Source: Agromyces sp. S2-1-8 (lineage in GTDB: Bacteria; Actinomycetota; Actinomycetes; Actinomycetales; Microbacteriaceae). Taken from it: a stretch of DNA of 64,000 nt. Positions within the stretch are counted from its first letter, which is position 1; each line of letters starts with the position of its first letter. Positions 41,802 to 51,172 of the stretch are shown here, one piece after another. Where the stretch lies: NCBI RefSeq assembly GCF_021129215.1, contig NZ_JAJOLP010000001.1:2542001-2606000 (forward strand), written 5' to 3'. A program made the translations under genes and the position numbers. The notes under the pieces were generated by a model that worked only from the letters and a program-made list of their open reading frames with translations, was not told the DNA's origin and ran no database searches.

Positions 41802-43162
41802 CCGGCCCCGACGACCTCGAGGCGCGCGACGCCGCCGACGCGGTGCACGCGTCGCTCATCGCGCGCGTCGGCGAGGGCGCACCGCGCCCCCGGCTCGAGC
41901 CCACCCGGCGCACCGTCGAGCTGCTCGGCGACCCGCACCGGTCGGCGCCCGTGATCCACATCACCGGGACCAACGGCAAGACGTCGACGAGTCGCATGAT
42001 CGAGAGCCTGCTGCGCGCATCCGGCCTGCGCACGGGCCTGCTCACGAGCCCGCACCTCGTGCGGTTCACCGAGCGCATCCGCATCGACGGCGAGTCGATC
42101 ACCGACGAGGCGGTCGCCCGCAACTGGGAGGAGATCCTCCCGTTCATCGCGATCGTCGACGCCGAGCTCGAACAGGCGGGGGAGCAGCCGCTCACCTACT
42201 TCGAGGCGCTCACGGTGCTCGCGTTCGCATGTTTCGCCGACGCGCCCGTCGACGTCGTGGTGCTCGAGGTGGGCATGGGCGGAGAGTGGGACTCCACGAA
42301 CGTCGCAGACGGCCAGGTCGCGGTCTTCACCCCGATCGCGCTCGACCACCAGGCACGGCTCGGCTCGACCGTCGAGGCGATCGCGCGCACCAAGTCGGGC
42401 ATCATCAAGCCTGCCGCGTCGGTCGTGACCGCGCGACAGTCCGACGAGGCGCTGCGCGTGCTCGAGGACGCCGCCGAGCTCACCGAGTCGACCCTCGCGG
42501 TCGAGGACGACGCCTTCGCGGTGATCTCGACCGCGGTCGCGATCGGCGGCCAGCTCGTGTCGATCCGCGGGCTCGCGGGGGAGTACCGCGATGTGCTGCT
42601 GCCCATGTTCGGAGCCCACCAGGCCGAGAACGCGGCCGTCGCGGTCGCCGCGGTCGAGGCTTTCATCGGCGGCGGTTCGATGCGGCTCGCCGACGAGGTC
42701 GTCGAGCGAGGCCTCGGCGAGGCGACCTCGCCCGGGCGCCTGCAGGTCGTCGGCACCGAGCCCACGATCATCGTGGATGCCGCGCACAACCCGCACGGCG
42801 CCCGCTCGCTCGTCACCGCCCTCGACGAGGTCTTCGACTTCGACGAGATCGCGGTCGTGTTCGGTGTCGTCGACGACAAGGACGCCGCCGGGATCGCCGG
42901 TGAACTCGCCGCGATCTCGGGGCCGTTCATCGTGACCTCACCCGATTCGGAGCGGGCGCTGCCGGCCGACGTGCTCGGCCCGATCGTCGCCGCTCGCGCA
43001 GGCGACCGGGTGGTCGTCGTCGACCGGCTCGAGGACGCGCTCGAGCAGGCCCGCGGCTGGGCGGCGGCCGGGCCGAAGCGCGCCGTGCTCGTCACCGGGT
43101 CGATCGTGCTCGTCGGCGAGGCGATGGCGTACGCCGAGGACCACGAGTGGGGGAGCGCATGA
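41798..43162 (+). CDS. folC: Folylpolyglutamate synthase / dihydrofolate synthase
   Basis: Mur-ligase-like enzyme that adds glutamate to folates. The product is 454 residues. The ATP loop is [15 protein letters not shown] (about residues 50-64), followed by [14 protein letters not shown] and [16 protein letters not shown]. The C-terminal domain begins [14 protein letters not shown]. It overlaps ileS before it and the DUF4233 gene after it, both by ATGA, so expression may be partly set by the ileS T-box. Confidence 0.96.
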   Translation: MTGPDDLEARDAADAVHASLIARVGEGAPRPRLEPTRRTVELLGDPHRSAPVIHITGTNGKTSTSRMIESLLRASGLRTGLLTSPHLVRFTERIRIDGESITDEAVARNWEEILPFIAIVDAELEQAGEQPLTYFEALTVLAFACFADAPVDVVVLEVGMGGEWDSTNVADGQVAVFTPIALDHQARLGSTVEAIARTKSGIIKPAASVVTARQSDEALRVLEDAAELTESTLAVEDDAFAVISTAVAIGGQLVSIRGLAGEYRDVLLPMFGAHQAENAAVAVAAVEAFIGGGSMRLADEVVERGLGEATSPGRLQVVGTEPTIIVDAAHNPHGARSLVTALDEVFDFDEIAVVFGVVDDKDAAGIAGELAAISGPFIVTSPDSERALPADVLGPIVAARAGDRVVVVDRLEDALEQARGWAAAGPKRAVLVTGSIVLVGEAMAYAEDHEWGSA

Positions 43163-43623
43163 GCGGCGACGACGTGCAGGGCTTCGACGAGGTGGAGGGC
43201 TCCGAGCCCGACGCCTCGGCCGCGCCCGCCCGGCCGCCGCGCTCGATCCGCCAGAGCCTCGGCGCGATCGTGCTCGGCTTCGAGACGATCGTGGTCTTCC
43301 TCGCCGCGCTCGTCGTCTGGGGCCTCGCACAGGGCGATGCCGCACTGGGCGTCGAGTCGGCCCTGCCGCCGTGGGTGGCCCTCGTCGCGGGCGGCGTCAT
43401 CATTCTCGGCCTGATCGCGACGATCGGACTGCTCCGCTTCGACTGGGCGTACACGCTCGGCTGGGTGCTGCAGGTGCTCATCGTCGCCTCGGGCTTCATC
43501 AACCCGGCGATGTTCGTCGTCGGGGCGCTCTTCGGCGGCATGTGGTGGTACTGCATGGTCGCCGGGAGCCGGATCGACCGACAGCGCGCGGAATTCACCG
43601 CGCCGGGGAAGGAACAGCAATGA
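43159..43623 (+). CDS. DUF4233 membrane protein
   Basis: 154-residue protein with an acidic, Pro/Ala-rich N terminus (about 30 residues) and four membrane segments, roughly at residues 35-57, 68-90, 93-115 and 117-135, then a basic C terminus. DUF4233 proteins regularly lie between folC and ndk in actinobacteria; their function is unknown. ATG 43159 is chosen for the GGGGGAG site and ATGA overlap with folC; an in-frame GTG 12 bases earlier is less likely. It overlaps ndk by ATGA. Confidence 0.85.
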   Translation: MSGDDVQGFDEVEGSEPDASAAPARPPRSIRQSLGAIVLGFETIVVFLAALVVWGLAQGDAALGVESALPPWVALVAGGVIILGLIATIGLLRFDWAYTLGWVLQVLIVASGFINPAMFVVGALFGGMWWYCMVAGSRIDRQRAEFTAPGKEQQ

Positions 43624-44042
43624 CCACTGCGATCGAAGAGACCCTCGTGCTCGTGAAGCCCGACGGTGTCGCGCGCAACCTGACCGGCGAGATCCTGCGC
43701 CGCATCGAGGCGAAGGGCTACTCGCTCGTCGACATCCGTCTCGTGCAGGCCGACCGCGAACTGCTCGCGAAGCACTACGCCGAGCACGAGGGCAAGCCGT
43801 TCTACGAGCCGCTCGTCGAGTTCATGGAGTCGGGTCCGGTCGTCGCGATCCGCGTCGCCGGCAACCGGGTCATCGAGGGCTTCCGCGTGCTCGCGGGCAC
43901 GACCGACCCGACGACCGCCGCGCCAGGCACGATCCGCGGGGACTTCGGCCGCGACTGGGGGCTCAAGGTGCAGCAGAACCTCGTGCACGGTTCCGACTCG
44001 CCCGAGTCGGCCGAGCGCGAGCTCGCGCTCTGGTTCGCCTGA
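43620..44042 (+). CDS. ndk: Nucleoside diphosphate kinase
   Basis: Balances nucleoside triphosphate pools by phosphate transfer through a histidine. The product is 140 residues. The catalytic His is in QNLVHGSDSPESAERE, and the N-terminal TLVLVKPDGVARN is typical. AAGGA precedes the ATG, which overlaps the DUF4233 stop (ATGA). It is the last gene of the ileS-folC-DUF4233-ndk unit and is followed by a large inverted repeat. Confidence 0.97.
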   Translation: MTTAIEETLVLVKPDGVARNLTGEILRRIEAKGYSLVDIRLVQADRELLAKHYAEHEGKPFYEPLVEFMESGPVVAIRVAGNRVIEGFRVLAGTTDPTTAAPGTIRGDFGRDWGLKVQQNLVHGSDSPESAERELALWFA

Positions 44043-44054
44043 GGTTTCGTCGTT

Positions 44055-44131
44055 CGAGGAGCGGGCGACGCCGGAGCACGCGTATCGAGACCGCCACGCG
44101 TGGTCTCGATACGCTCCTTCGTCGCTCCTCG
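44055..44131. repeat. REP-like inverted repeat between ndk and the VKOR gene
   Basis: CGTATCGAGACC (from about 44080) and GGTCTCGATACG (44102-44113) form a perfect 12-bp stem around a short loop. Imperfect outer arms, CGAGGAGCG at 44055 and CGCTCCTCG ending at 44131, extend the structure to about 77 bases. A related GGTCGAGGAGCG fragment occurs near 29027. The pattern resembles repeated extragenic palindromes common in Microbacteriaceae. Between two convergent genes it may also terminate transcription. Confidence 0.7.
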
Positions 44132-44144
44132 ACCGGCCGGATGC

Positions 44145-44765
44145 TCAGAGATTCTGCAGGTCGATCATGACGCGGGGGATCGCGTTCATCTGAGCCTGGG
44201 CGAGCACGATCACGATGGCGTAGCAGACCACCGTGATGAGCGGTACCCACTTCAGCCACGCCCCGGCGAGCCGGCGAACGCGTGCCGAGCCCGGAATATG
44301 CCCTTCGCGCAGGTTGTACAGCGTGACCGCCCAGAAGGTCGGGATGGTGACCGCCCACGTGAGCATGCACCAGGGGCAGAGCACGTCGAGCACGTAGATG
44401 CTCTGGTAGATGAGCCAGCCGACGAACGCGAGCGCGCCGGCCACGCCGACGTTGAAGCCCACCCAGAACCAGCGGGCGAACGTCGCGCCGGCGAGGATCG
44501 CGACGGCGATCGTGATGACGACCGGCCACGCCATGAGCCCGACGAACGGGTTGGGGAAGCCGAACACGGAGCCCTGCCACGACGCGAGGTTCGTGCTGCA
44601 TCCCACGAGCACGCCCACGTTGCAGTTCGGTACATGACTCGGATCCTCGAGGGTGAGCACCTTCTCGACCGAGAGTTCGAACGCGGCGAGCAGCCCGAGG
44701 GCGCCGGCGATGAGCAGGAAGATCGCGAGGGCGAGCGGCCGACGGCGCTCGAGGGTGTCGGGCAT
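44145..44765 (-). CDS. Vitamin K epoxide reductase (VKOR) family protein
   Basis: 206-residue membrane protein that reoxidises disulfide-forming partners by passing electrons to a quinone. Five or so hydrophobic segments are seen. The loop Cys pair is in PNCNVGVLVGCS and the redox CxxC is LCPWCML, as in bacterial VKOR. No DsbA-like partner lies in this window. A CATAAT box six bases before the ATG and no ribosome site predict a leaderless mRNA. It is divergent from the RNase E/G gene and convergent with ndk. Confidence 0.92.
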   Translation of the reverse strand: MPDTLERRRPLALAIFLLIAGALGLLAAFELSVEKVLTLEDPSHVPNCNVGVLVGCSTNLASWQGSVFGFPNPFVGLMAWPVVITIAVAILAGATFARWFWVGFNVGVAGALAFVGWLIYQSIYVLDVLCPWCMLTWAVTIPTFWAVTLYNLREGHIPGSARVRRLAGAWLKWVPLITVVCYAIVIVLAQAQMNAIPRVMIDLQNL

Positions 44766-44771
44766 GCTCGG

Positions 44772-44777
44772 ATTATG
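44772..44777 (-). promoter_or_regulatory. -10 box for a leaderless VKOR transcript
   Basis: CATAAT on the minus strand is followed by six bases and the ATG at 44765. Confidence 0.5.
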
Positions 44778-44812
44778 GCACGCCGATTCCCCACGTCGCT
44801 GTCAGAGCATGC

Positions 44813-44818
44813 GATAAT
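44813..44818 (+). promoter_or_regulatory. Candidate -10 box for the RNase E/G gene
   Basis: GATAAT lies 225 bases before the start of the RNase gene. A long 5' leader would result. RNase E genes in other bacteria are autoregulated through their leaders, so this region may have that role; no structure was worked out. Confidence 0.4.
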
Positions 44819-45037
44819 CGAGGGAGTCGTCCGGGCCGCGCCCGGCACGGCGCCAATGAAGGCTTTGAGGGTGCGATGCATCCGAGTGGGCGGGAGAAAC
44901 CCGCAAGACGTGGCGATCACGGCAACCGCCGATCGCAGAATTGATGGTTCAGCGGCACTGCGCGAAGCGCGGGGCCGCTCCAGAGGAGTACGGATCCACG
45001 GCGCGGCCGAGGCATCCGGTGTAGGAGTGCACCAGAG

Positions 45038-47560
45038 ATGGTGGAAGGCAACGAGAAGAACAGCAACGAACCCGATTCGCGCGGTGGCGCCCCGAAGCGG
45101 CGAGGCGGCCTGTTCGGCGCCCGGCGGTCGCGTCGGGTCACGACGGAGCCGGTCGCCGAGCAGGTGACGGCCGAGGCCGCCCCCGACCTCGACGGCGCGA
45201 CCGAGGCGGCGTCGAGCACGGTTGCGTCGACCGAGTCCGCGGTCCCCGCCGAGGCCGAGCAGACGGCCGGCCTCGAGGCGACCGACGCCGCGGCACCGGT
45301 CGTCGAGGAGCCCGCGGCCGAGGCGTCCCCGTCCGAGCCCGCAGCGTCGCCGATCCCCGCGACGCTCACGACGACGTCGCTCATCTTCCACGCGCCGCCC
45401 GTGTTCGAGGTGCCCGAACGCGACGAGCCGCAGACGGAGGACGGCTCGAGCGTCCGCCGTCGTACCCGTCGCCGTTCGGGCGAAGAGGGCCGGCCGACCG
45501 GCGACGAGCCCGCGAACACCGTCGTCAAGGTGCGCAAGCCCCGCGAGCCCGAACTCATCACCGAGCCCCAGAAGGTCAAGGGCTCCACCCGGCTCGAGGC
45601 GAAGAAGCAGCGTCGCCGCGACGGCCGCGACGCCGGCCGCCGTCGCGCGGTCATCACCGAGGCCGAGTTCCTCGCCCGCCGCGAGTCGGTCGACCGCTCG
45701 ATGGTCGTCCGCGAGAAGGGCGGCCGCATCCAGATCGGCGTCCTGGAGGACGGCGTGCTCGTCGAGCACTACGTCGCCCGCAACCAGGACGCATCCCTCA
45801 TCGGGAATGTGTACCTCGGTCGGGTGCAGAACGTGCTGCCCAGCATGGAGGCCGCCTTCGTCGACATCGGCCGAGGCCGCAACGCCGTGCTCTACTCGGG
45901 CGAGGTCGACTGGGAGGCGGCCGCCGAGAACGGCGAGAAGAACCAGCCGCGTCGCATCGAGCTCGCGCTCAAGCCCGGCGACCGCGTGCTCGTCCAGGTC
46001 ACGAAGGACCCGGTGGGCCACAAGGGCGCCCGCCTGACGAGCCAGGTGTCGCTGCCGGGCCGCTATCTCGTCTACGTGCCGAACGGCTCGATGAACGGCA
46101 TCAGCCGCAAGCTCCCCGACACCGAGCGCGCGCGCCTCAAGAAGATCCTGAAAGAGGTGCTGCCCGAGAACCAGGGCGTCATCGTGCGCACCGCGGCCGA
46201 GGGTGCCACCGAAGAGCAGCTCACCCTCGATGTCAATCGCTTGATCGCCCAGTGGGCCGACATCCAGCAGACGCTCGAGAAGGTGCAGGCGCCCGCGCTC
46301 CTGCACTCCGAGCCCGACCTGCTCATCAAGATCGTCCGCGATGTCTTCAACGAGGACTTCCAGAAGCTCATCATCGAGGGCGACGCCGCGCGCCAGACGA
46401 TCGAGCGGTACCTGCGCGCCGTCGCACCCGACCTGCTCGAGCGCGTCGAGGCGTACGCGGGCGACCGCGATTCGTTCGACGAGTTCCGCATCAGCGAGCA
46501 GATCGAGAAGGCGCTCGACCGCAAGGTCTGGCTGCCGTCGGGCGGCTCGCTCATCATCGACCGCACCGAGGCGATGACCGTCGTCGACGTCAACACCGGC
46601 AAGTTCGTCGGCTCGGGTGGAAACCTCGAAGAGACGGTCACGAAGAACAACCTCGAGGCGGCTGAAGAGATCGTCCGCCAGCTGCGCCTGCGCGACATCG
46701 GCGGCATCATCGTCGTCGACTTCATCGACATGGTGCTCGAGTCGAACCGCGACCTCGTGCTCCGACGCCTCGTGGAGTGCCTCTCGCGCGACCGCACGAA
46801 GCACCAGGTCGCCGAGGTCACCTCGCTCGGGCTCGTGCAGATGACTCGGAAGAAGCTCGGCCTCGGACTCCTCGAGTCGTTCAGCGAGCCGTGCGAGGTG
46901 TGCGCCGGCCGCGGCATCATCGTGCACCACGAGCCGATCCTGAAGCACCGCGCTCCGCAGCAGCCCGAGCGTCGTCGCAACCGGGGCGGGGGCGGCCAGT
47001 CGCAGCCGCAGCCGGCTGCGACGACCACAGCGCCGCACGCCGGCACGCATGCGATCACCGACGACGCGAAGCACGCGCTCGCCCAGATCGCGGCGTCGAC
47101 GATTCCGCACACCGACGCGAAGGACGAGGAGTCCGTCGCGGAGGTTCTCGCCGAGGCTCCCTCGACGGCGCAGCCGGCCGCCGACGTCCCGACCGGTCGT
47201 CGGCGCGGCCGCCACCGTCGCGTCTCGCAGGAGGCCGGTCGGCCCGACACGGAGGCCGCGACGACGTCGGTCGCCGAGTCGGCGCCGACGACCCCGGCGA
47301 CCGACGAGGCCGAGCCGGTGCTCCCGATCATCGACCTGCCCGTTCCGGCCGCCGATCGCAAGCGCCCGGTGCCGACCGCCGAGGCCGAGGTGCTCCTCGA
47401 CTCGGTGCTCGACGCGCTGCCCGCGCCCAAGAAGGCGGGGGAGGGCCGGGCGCGCAGCCGCCGGGTCTCGACCGCGGCGCTCAGCACGGGCGGCTCGATC
47501 CCCGTGATCACCCGGCGTGACGGAGACGTCGACGCCGAGGCATCCGACGGCTCAGAATGA
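45038..47560 (+). CDS. rne: Ribonuclease E/G family endoribonuclease
   Basis: Main endoribonuclease for mRNA decay and rRNA/tRNA maturation. The product is 840 residues. A disordered Ala/Glu/Pro-rich N-terminal extension covers about 1-210. The catalytic core follows: S1 domain from about residue 250 (GNVYLGRVQNVLPSMEAAFV), the catalytic Asp in VVDVNTGKFVG (about 516-525) and a second Asp in IIVVDFIDM (about 557), and the zinc-link Cys pair CEVCAGRG near 618. A disordered tail of about 190 residues closes it. Such long extensions on both sides are typical of actinobacterial RNase E. The last 9 bases overlap the convergent DUF4031 gene. Confidence 0.95.
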   Translation: MVEGNEKNSNEPDSRGGAPKRRGGLFGARRSRRVTTEPVAEQVTAEAAPDLDGATEAASSTVASTESAVPAEAEQTAGLEATDAAAPVVEEPAAEASPSEPAASPIPATLTTTSLIFHAPPVFEVPERDEPQTEDGSSVRRRTRRRSGEEGRPTGDEPANTVVKVRKPREPELITEPQKVKGSTRLEAKKQRRRDGRDAGRRRAVITEAEFLARRESVDRSMVVREKGGRIQIGVLEDGVLVEHYVARNQDASLIGNVYLGRVQNVLPSMEAAFVDIGRGRNAVLYSGEVDWEAAAENGEKNQPRRIELALKPGDRVLVQVTKDPVGHKGARLTSQVSLPGRYLVYVPNGSMNGISRKLPDTERARLKKILKEVLPENQGVIVRTAAEGATEEQLTLDVNRLIAQWADIQQTLEKVQAPALLHSEPDLLIKIVRDVFNEDFQKLIIEGDAARQTIERYLRAVAPDLLERVEAYAGDRDSFDEFRISEQIEKALDRKVWLPSGGSLIIDRTEAMTVVDVNTGKFVGSGGNLEETVTKNNLEAAEEIVRQLRLRDIGGIIVVDFIDMVLESNRDLVLRRLVECLSRDRTKHQVAEVTSLGLVQMTRKKLGLGLLESFSEPCEVCAGRGIIVHHEPILKHRAPQQPERRRNRGGGGQSQPQPAATTTAPHAGTHAITDDAKHALAQIAASTIPHTDAKDEESVAEVLAEAPSTAQPAADVPTGRRRGRHRRVSQEAGRPDTEAATTSVAESAPTTPATDEAEPVLPIIDLPVPAADRKRPVPTAEAEVLLDSVLDALPAPKKAGEGRARSRRVSTAALSTGGSIPVITRRDGDVDAEASDGSE

Positions 47561-47842
47561 CGTGCGGCCCGCGCGGTCGCGTCGCTCGCGCGGCGTGACC
47601 CGCAGGCCGCTCCCGCGCAGGCGACGTACGAGTTCGCGCGGGCTCACCGGCTCGGCTCCGGCCGCCACGAGCTCGTCGTACCGCTCGACGGGCACGTCGT
47701 AGTGGTCGAGGTCGAACGCACGCGGCGGCAGGTCGACCCGGTGGGCGAACGCCTGCAGCTCCTCGATCGACTCGTCGCTCACGAGGTGCGCCCATACCGT
47801 GCCGTGCTTCGGCCAGAGCGGCGTGTCGATGAGGACGGTCAT
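47552..47842 (-). CDS. DUF4031 domain protein
   Basis: 96-residue protein of the DUF4031 family. The family core is visible: MTVLIDTPLWPKHGTVWAHL at the start, then LPPRAFDLDHYDVPVERYD. Function is unknown. The stop lies inside the end of the RNase E gene on the other strand (9-base overlap). TAGCAT is placed six bases before the ATG and there is no ribosome site, so a leaderless message is likely. Confidence 0.85.
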   Translation of the reverse strand: MTVLIDTPLWPKHGTVWAHLVSDESIEELQAFAHRVDLPPRAFDLDHYDVPVERYDELVAAGAEPVSPRELVRRLRGSGLRVTPRERRDRAGRTSF

Positions 47843-47848
47843 GAGGGG

Positions 47849-47854
47849 ATGCTA
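47849..47854 (-). promoter_or_regulatory. -10 box for a leaderless DUF4031 transcript
   Basis: TAGCAT on the minus strand is followed by six bases and the ATG at 47842. Confidence 0.45.
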
Positions 47855-47889
47855 CGCGCAACGCCGCGCGACGCGCCGTCGGCGCGCGT

Positions 47890-47918
47890 TTGACCCCCTC
47901 CGGGTCATCCGGTAAACT
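47890..47918 (+). promoter_or_regulatory. Promoter of the rplU-rpmA-obgE operon
   Basis: TTGACC (47890-47895), a 17-base spacer and TAAACT (47913-47918) make the best sigma-70-like promoter in the window. It gives a leader of about 190 bases. That leader contains a hairpin, GGGGCC-GAGA-GGCCCC, at 48079-48094, about 20 bases before the rplU start, which could take part in ribosomal-protein feedback. Confidence 0.75.
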
Positions 47919-48113
47919 CGACCGTTGGTGCCGCTGCTTATCCCAGTGCGCGCCACTTCGCGGTTCACTCCGCAAGCAGGTCATTCTGCACGCAGGACAA
48001 CCCGCACAGTGTTTTCTCGCAGTCACCACCCTTCTTCCCGCTGGGGCGACCGCGCAGTGACAATCCCTTCAGGCAGACGGGGCCGAGAGGCCCCCCAGAG
48101 ATAGGTACGAGTA

Positions 48114-48422
48114 GTGGTTTACGCAGTAGTGCGCGCCGGCGGTCGGCAGGAGAAGGTCGAAGTCGGCACCATCGTGACGATGGACCGCATCAAGGCTGAC
48201 AAGGACGGCAACGTCCAGCTCACCCCGGTGCTCCTCGTCGACGGTGACAAGATCACCTCCGACGCCAAGTCGCTCGCGAAGGTCACCGTCACGGCCGAGG
48301 TCCTGGGCGACCTCCGCGGCCCGAAGATCGTGATCCAGAAGTTCAAGAACAAGACCGGCTACAAGAAGCGCCAGGGCCACCGCCAGGAGCTCACGCGCGT
48401 CAAGGTCACCGGCATCAAGTAA
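48114..48422 (+). CDS. rplU: 50S ribosomal protein L21
   Basis: Large-subunit ribosomal protein of 102 residues. The N-terminal [19 protein letters not shown] and the C-terminal [16 protein letters not shown] are family hallmarks. The GTG start follows a weak ribosome site (AGATAGG) just after the leader hairpin. It heads the usual rplU-rpmA-obgE operon. Confidence 0.98.
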   Translation: MVYAVVRAGGRQEKVEVGTIVTMDRIKADKDGNVQLTPVLLVDGDKITSDAKSLAKVTVTAEVLGDLRGPKIVIQKFKNKTGYKKRQGHRQELTRVKVTGIK

Positions 48423-48450
48423 CCGCCGCGGCGTCCAAGGAGAATCAGAC

Positions 48451-48708
48451 ATGGCACACAAAAAGGGAGCGAGCTCCACTCGCAACGGTCGTGACTCGAA
48501 CGCGCAGCGCCTCGGCGTGAAGCGCTTCGGCGGCCAGGTCGTCGGCGCCGGCGAGATCATCGTCCGCCAGCGCGGCACCCACTTCCACCCGGGTGCGGGC
48601 GTCGGTCGCGGTGGCGACGACACCCTGTTCGCGCTCGAGGCCGGCGCGGTGCAGTTCGGCAACAAGGGCGGCCGCAAGGTCGTCAACATCGTGGCGGTCG
48701 GCGAATAG
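48451..48708 (+). CDS. rpmA: 50S ribosomal protein L27
   Basis: Large-subunit ribosomal protein of 85 residues near the peptidyl-transferase centre. It starts [16 protein letters not shown] with the mature N terminus directly at the initiator, so it lacks the cleaved extension seen in Firmicutes. AAGGAG lies 8 bases before the ATG. It is 28 bases after rplU. Confidence 0.98.
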   Translation: MAHKKGASSTRNGRDSNAQRLGVKRFGGQVVGAGEIIVRQRGTHFHPGAGVGRGGDDTLFALEAGAVQFGNKGGRKVVNIVAVGE

Positions 48709-48795
48709 CCGACCGACGACGGTCTTCGTGAGGGCGGGCTTCGGCTCGCCCTCACGCGTTTCATCACCCGGTTCAACGCTCAGGAGGGGTTCGGC

Positions 48796-50331
48796 ATGGT
48801 CAGCTTCGTCGACGAGGTGACGCTGTATCTGCGCGCCGGACATGGCGGTAACGGCTGCGTCTCGGTACGCCGTGAGAAGTTCAAGCCGCTCGCCGGCCCC
48901 GATGGCGGCAACGGCGGGCACGGCGGCGACATCGTGCTCGTCGCCGACCCGCAGGTGACGACGCTGCTCGCGTACCACGGTCGTCCGCACCGCTCGTCGG
49001 CGAACGGGCAGCCCGGCCAGGGCGACAACCGATCGGGTGCCGCCGGCGAGGACCTCGAGCTGCCGGTGCCCGTCGGCACCGTGGTGAAGGACGAGGAGGG
49101 CAACGAACTCGCCGACCTCGCCGAGCCCGGTCTCCGCTTCGTCGCGGCAGCCGGCGGCCTCGGCGGCCTGGGCAACGCGGCACTCGCGAGCACGAAGCGC
49201 AAGGCACCCGGCTTCGCCCTGCTCGGCACGGACGGCGACGAGCACGAGATCCGCCTCGAGCTGAAGACCATCGCCGACGTCGCCCTCGTCGGCTTCCCGA
49301 GCGCCGGCAAGTCGAGCCTCATCGCAGCCCTCTCGGCCGCTCGTCCGAAGATCGCCGACTACCCGTTCACGACGCTGCATCCGAACCTCGGGGTCGTGCA
49401 GGCGGGCGATCACCGCTTCACCGTCGCCGACGTGCCCGGGCTCATCGAGGGCGCGAGCGAGGGCAAGGGACTCGGGCTCGAGTTCCTGCGGCATGTCGAG
49501 CGGTGCGCGGCGCTCCTGCACGTGATCGACTGCGCGACCCTCGAGCCGGGTCGCGACCCGATCAGCGACCTCGACGTGATCCTCGCCGAGCTCGCCGCGT
49601 ACCCGGTGCCCGAGGGCCAGATCCCGCTGCTCGAGCGGCCGCAGCTCGTCGCCCTCAACAAGGTCGACGTGCCCGAGGCCCGCGAGCTGGCCGACTTCGT
49701 GCGGCCCGAACTCGAGACGCGGGGTTACCGGGTGTTCGAGATCTCGACGGTGAGTCACGAGGGGCTCCGCCAGCTCGGGTTCGCCCTCGGCGAGCTCGTG
49801 GACCGCGCCCGTGCCGAGGCCGCGGCCGCACCCGAGCCCGAGCGCATCGTCATGCGTCCCAGGGCGGTCGACGAGGTCGGATTCACGGTTCGCGCCGAGG
49901 GCGGCAGCTACGGCACCATCTACCGGATCCTCGGCAAGAAGCCCGAGCGCTGGGTGCAGCAGACCGACTTCGCGAACGACGAGGCCGTGGGCTTCCTCGC
50001 CGACCGGCTTGCGAAGCTGGGCGTCGAGGACGAGCTCGTGCGCGCCGGCGCCGTGGCCGGTTCGACCGTCGTCATCGGAAAGGGCCAGGGCGTCGTCTTC
50101 GACTGGGAGCCGACGCTCACCTCGACCGCCGAACTCATCACCTCGCCGCGCGGCACCGACGTGCGACTCGACGAGAGCCGTCGTGCGACGCGCGCCGAGC
50201 GCAAGAGCGACTACCACGAGCGCATGGACGCGAAGGCCGAGGCCCGCGCCGAGCTCGAACGCGAACGCGAAGCCGGCATCTGGGGCGACGAGGGCGACGG
50301 CGAGGTCGGCCCCGACGGGGGCGATCGATGA
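48796..50331 (+). CDS. obgE: GTPase Obg (CgtA)
   Basis: Essential GTPase for large-subunit assembly and stress control. The product is 511 residues. The Gly-rich Obg fold runs over about 1-158 ([28 protein letters not shown]). The G domain follows with GFPSAGKSS (G1), [16 protein letters not shown] (G3) and NKVD (G4). A C-terminal OCT domain lies at about 355-440, followed by a charged tail of about 55 residues. AGGAGG precedes the ATG. It overlaps proB by ATGA. Confidence 0.97.
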   Translation: MVSFVDEVTLYLRAGHGGNGCVSVRREKFKPLAGPDGGNGGHGGDIVLVADPQVTTLLAYHGRPHRSSANGQPGQGDNRSGAAGEDLELPVPVGTVVKDEEGNELADLAEPGLRFVAAAGGLGGLGNAALASTKRKAPGFALLGTDGDEHEIRLELKTIADVALVGFPSAGKSSLIAALSAARPKIADYPFTTLHPNLGVVQAGDHRFTVADVPGLIEGASEGKGLGLEFLRHVERCAALLHVIDCATLEPGRDPISDLDVILAELAAYPVPEGQIPLLERPQLVALNKVDVPEARELADFVRPELETRGYRVFEISTVSHEGLRQLGFALGELVDRARAEAAAAPEPERIVMRPRAVDEVGFTVRAEGGSYGTIYRILGKKPERWVQQTDFANDEAVGFLADRLAKLGVEDELVRAGAVAGSTVVIGKGQGVVFDWEPTLTSTAELITSPRGTDVRLDESRRATRAERKSDYHERMDAKAEARAELEREREAGIWGDEGDGEVGPDGGDR

Positions 50332-51110
50332 CCCTCCGTTCCCATGCAGACATCCCGACCGCGCGTCGGGTCGTCGTGAAGGTCGGCTCGTCGTCGATCA
50401 GCGGCGAGAACACCGGGCAGATCGCCCCCCTCGTGGAGGCGCTCGCCGCGGCGCACGCCCGGGGGACCGAGGTCGTGCTCGTGTCGTCGGGCGCGATCGC
50501 GACCGGCATGCCCTACCTGCGACTCGACTCGCGGCCGAGCGACCTCGCGACCCAGCAGGCGGCGGCCTCCGTCGGCCAGAACCTGCTCATGGTGCGCTAT
50601 CAGGACGCGCTCGACCGCTACGACATCGTGGCGGGTCAGGTGCTGCTCACCGCGGGCGACCTCGAGAACGACACGCCGCGCGTGAATGCCCAGCGGGCGA
50701 TCGATCGGCTGCTGGCACTGCGCATCATGCCGATCGTGAATGAGAACGACACCGTCGCCACGCACGAGATCCGGTTCGGCGACAACGACCGGCTCGCCGC
50801 GCTCGTGGCCGAGCTGATCGGTGCCGACCTGCTCGTGCTCCTCTCCGATGTCGACGCCCTGTACACGAAGCCGCCGCACCTGCCGGGTGCGGAGCGCATC
50901 GACCGGGTCGCGTTCGGCGACGGACTCGAGGGCGTCGAGATCGGCTCGATCGGCCGCGCGGGCGTCGGCACCGGCGGCGCCGAGACGAAGGTCTCGGCCG
51001 CGCGCGTCGCCGCCGAGGCGGGTGCTGCCGTGCTCATCACGGCGACCCCGCTCGTCGCCGAGGCGCTCTCGGGCGCCGACGTCGGCACGTGGTTCGAACC
51101 AGCCCGCTGA
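50328..51110 (+). CDS. proB: Glutamate 5-kinase
   Basis: First enzyme of proline synthesis, phosphorylating glutamate. The product is 260 residues, so it has only the amino-acid kinase domain and lacks the C-terminal PUA domain found in many homologues. Motifs: [32 protein letters not shown] and [12 protein letters not shown]. The ATG overlaps the obgE stop. proA follows after 62 bases under its own promoter. Loss of PUA is known in other bacteria and need not harm activity. Confidence 0.96.
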   Translation: MTLRSHADIPTARRVVVKVGSSSISGENTGQIAPLVEALAAAHARGTEVVLVSSGAIATGMPYLRLDSRPSDLATQQAAASVGQNLLMVRYQDALDRYDIVAGQVLLTAGDLENDTPRVNAQRAIDRLLALRIMPIVNENDTVATHEIRFGDNDRLAALVAELIGADLLVLLSDVDALYTKPPHLPGAERIDRVAFGDGLEGVEIGSIGRAGVGTGGAETKVSAARVAAEAGAAVLITATPLVAEALSGADVGTWFEPAR

Positions 51111-51160
51111 CCGTCCGCATGCGGCCCCGTCATACGACGCCCCGCTCGCCTCGCCTCGCC

Positions 51161-51166
51161 TAGGCT
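51161..51166 (+). promoter_or_regulatory. -10 box for a leaderless proA transcript
   Basis: TAGGCT is followed by six bases and the proA ATG at 51173. There is no ribosome site. Confidence 0.6.
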
Positions 51167-51172
51167 GGGACC

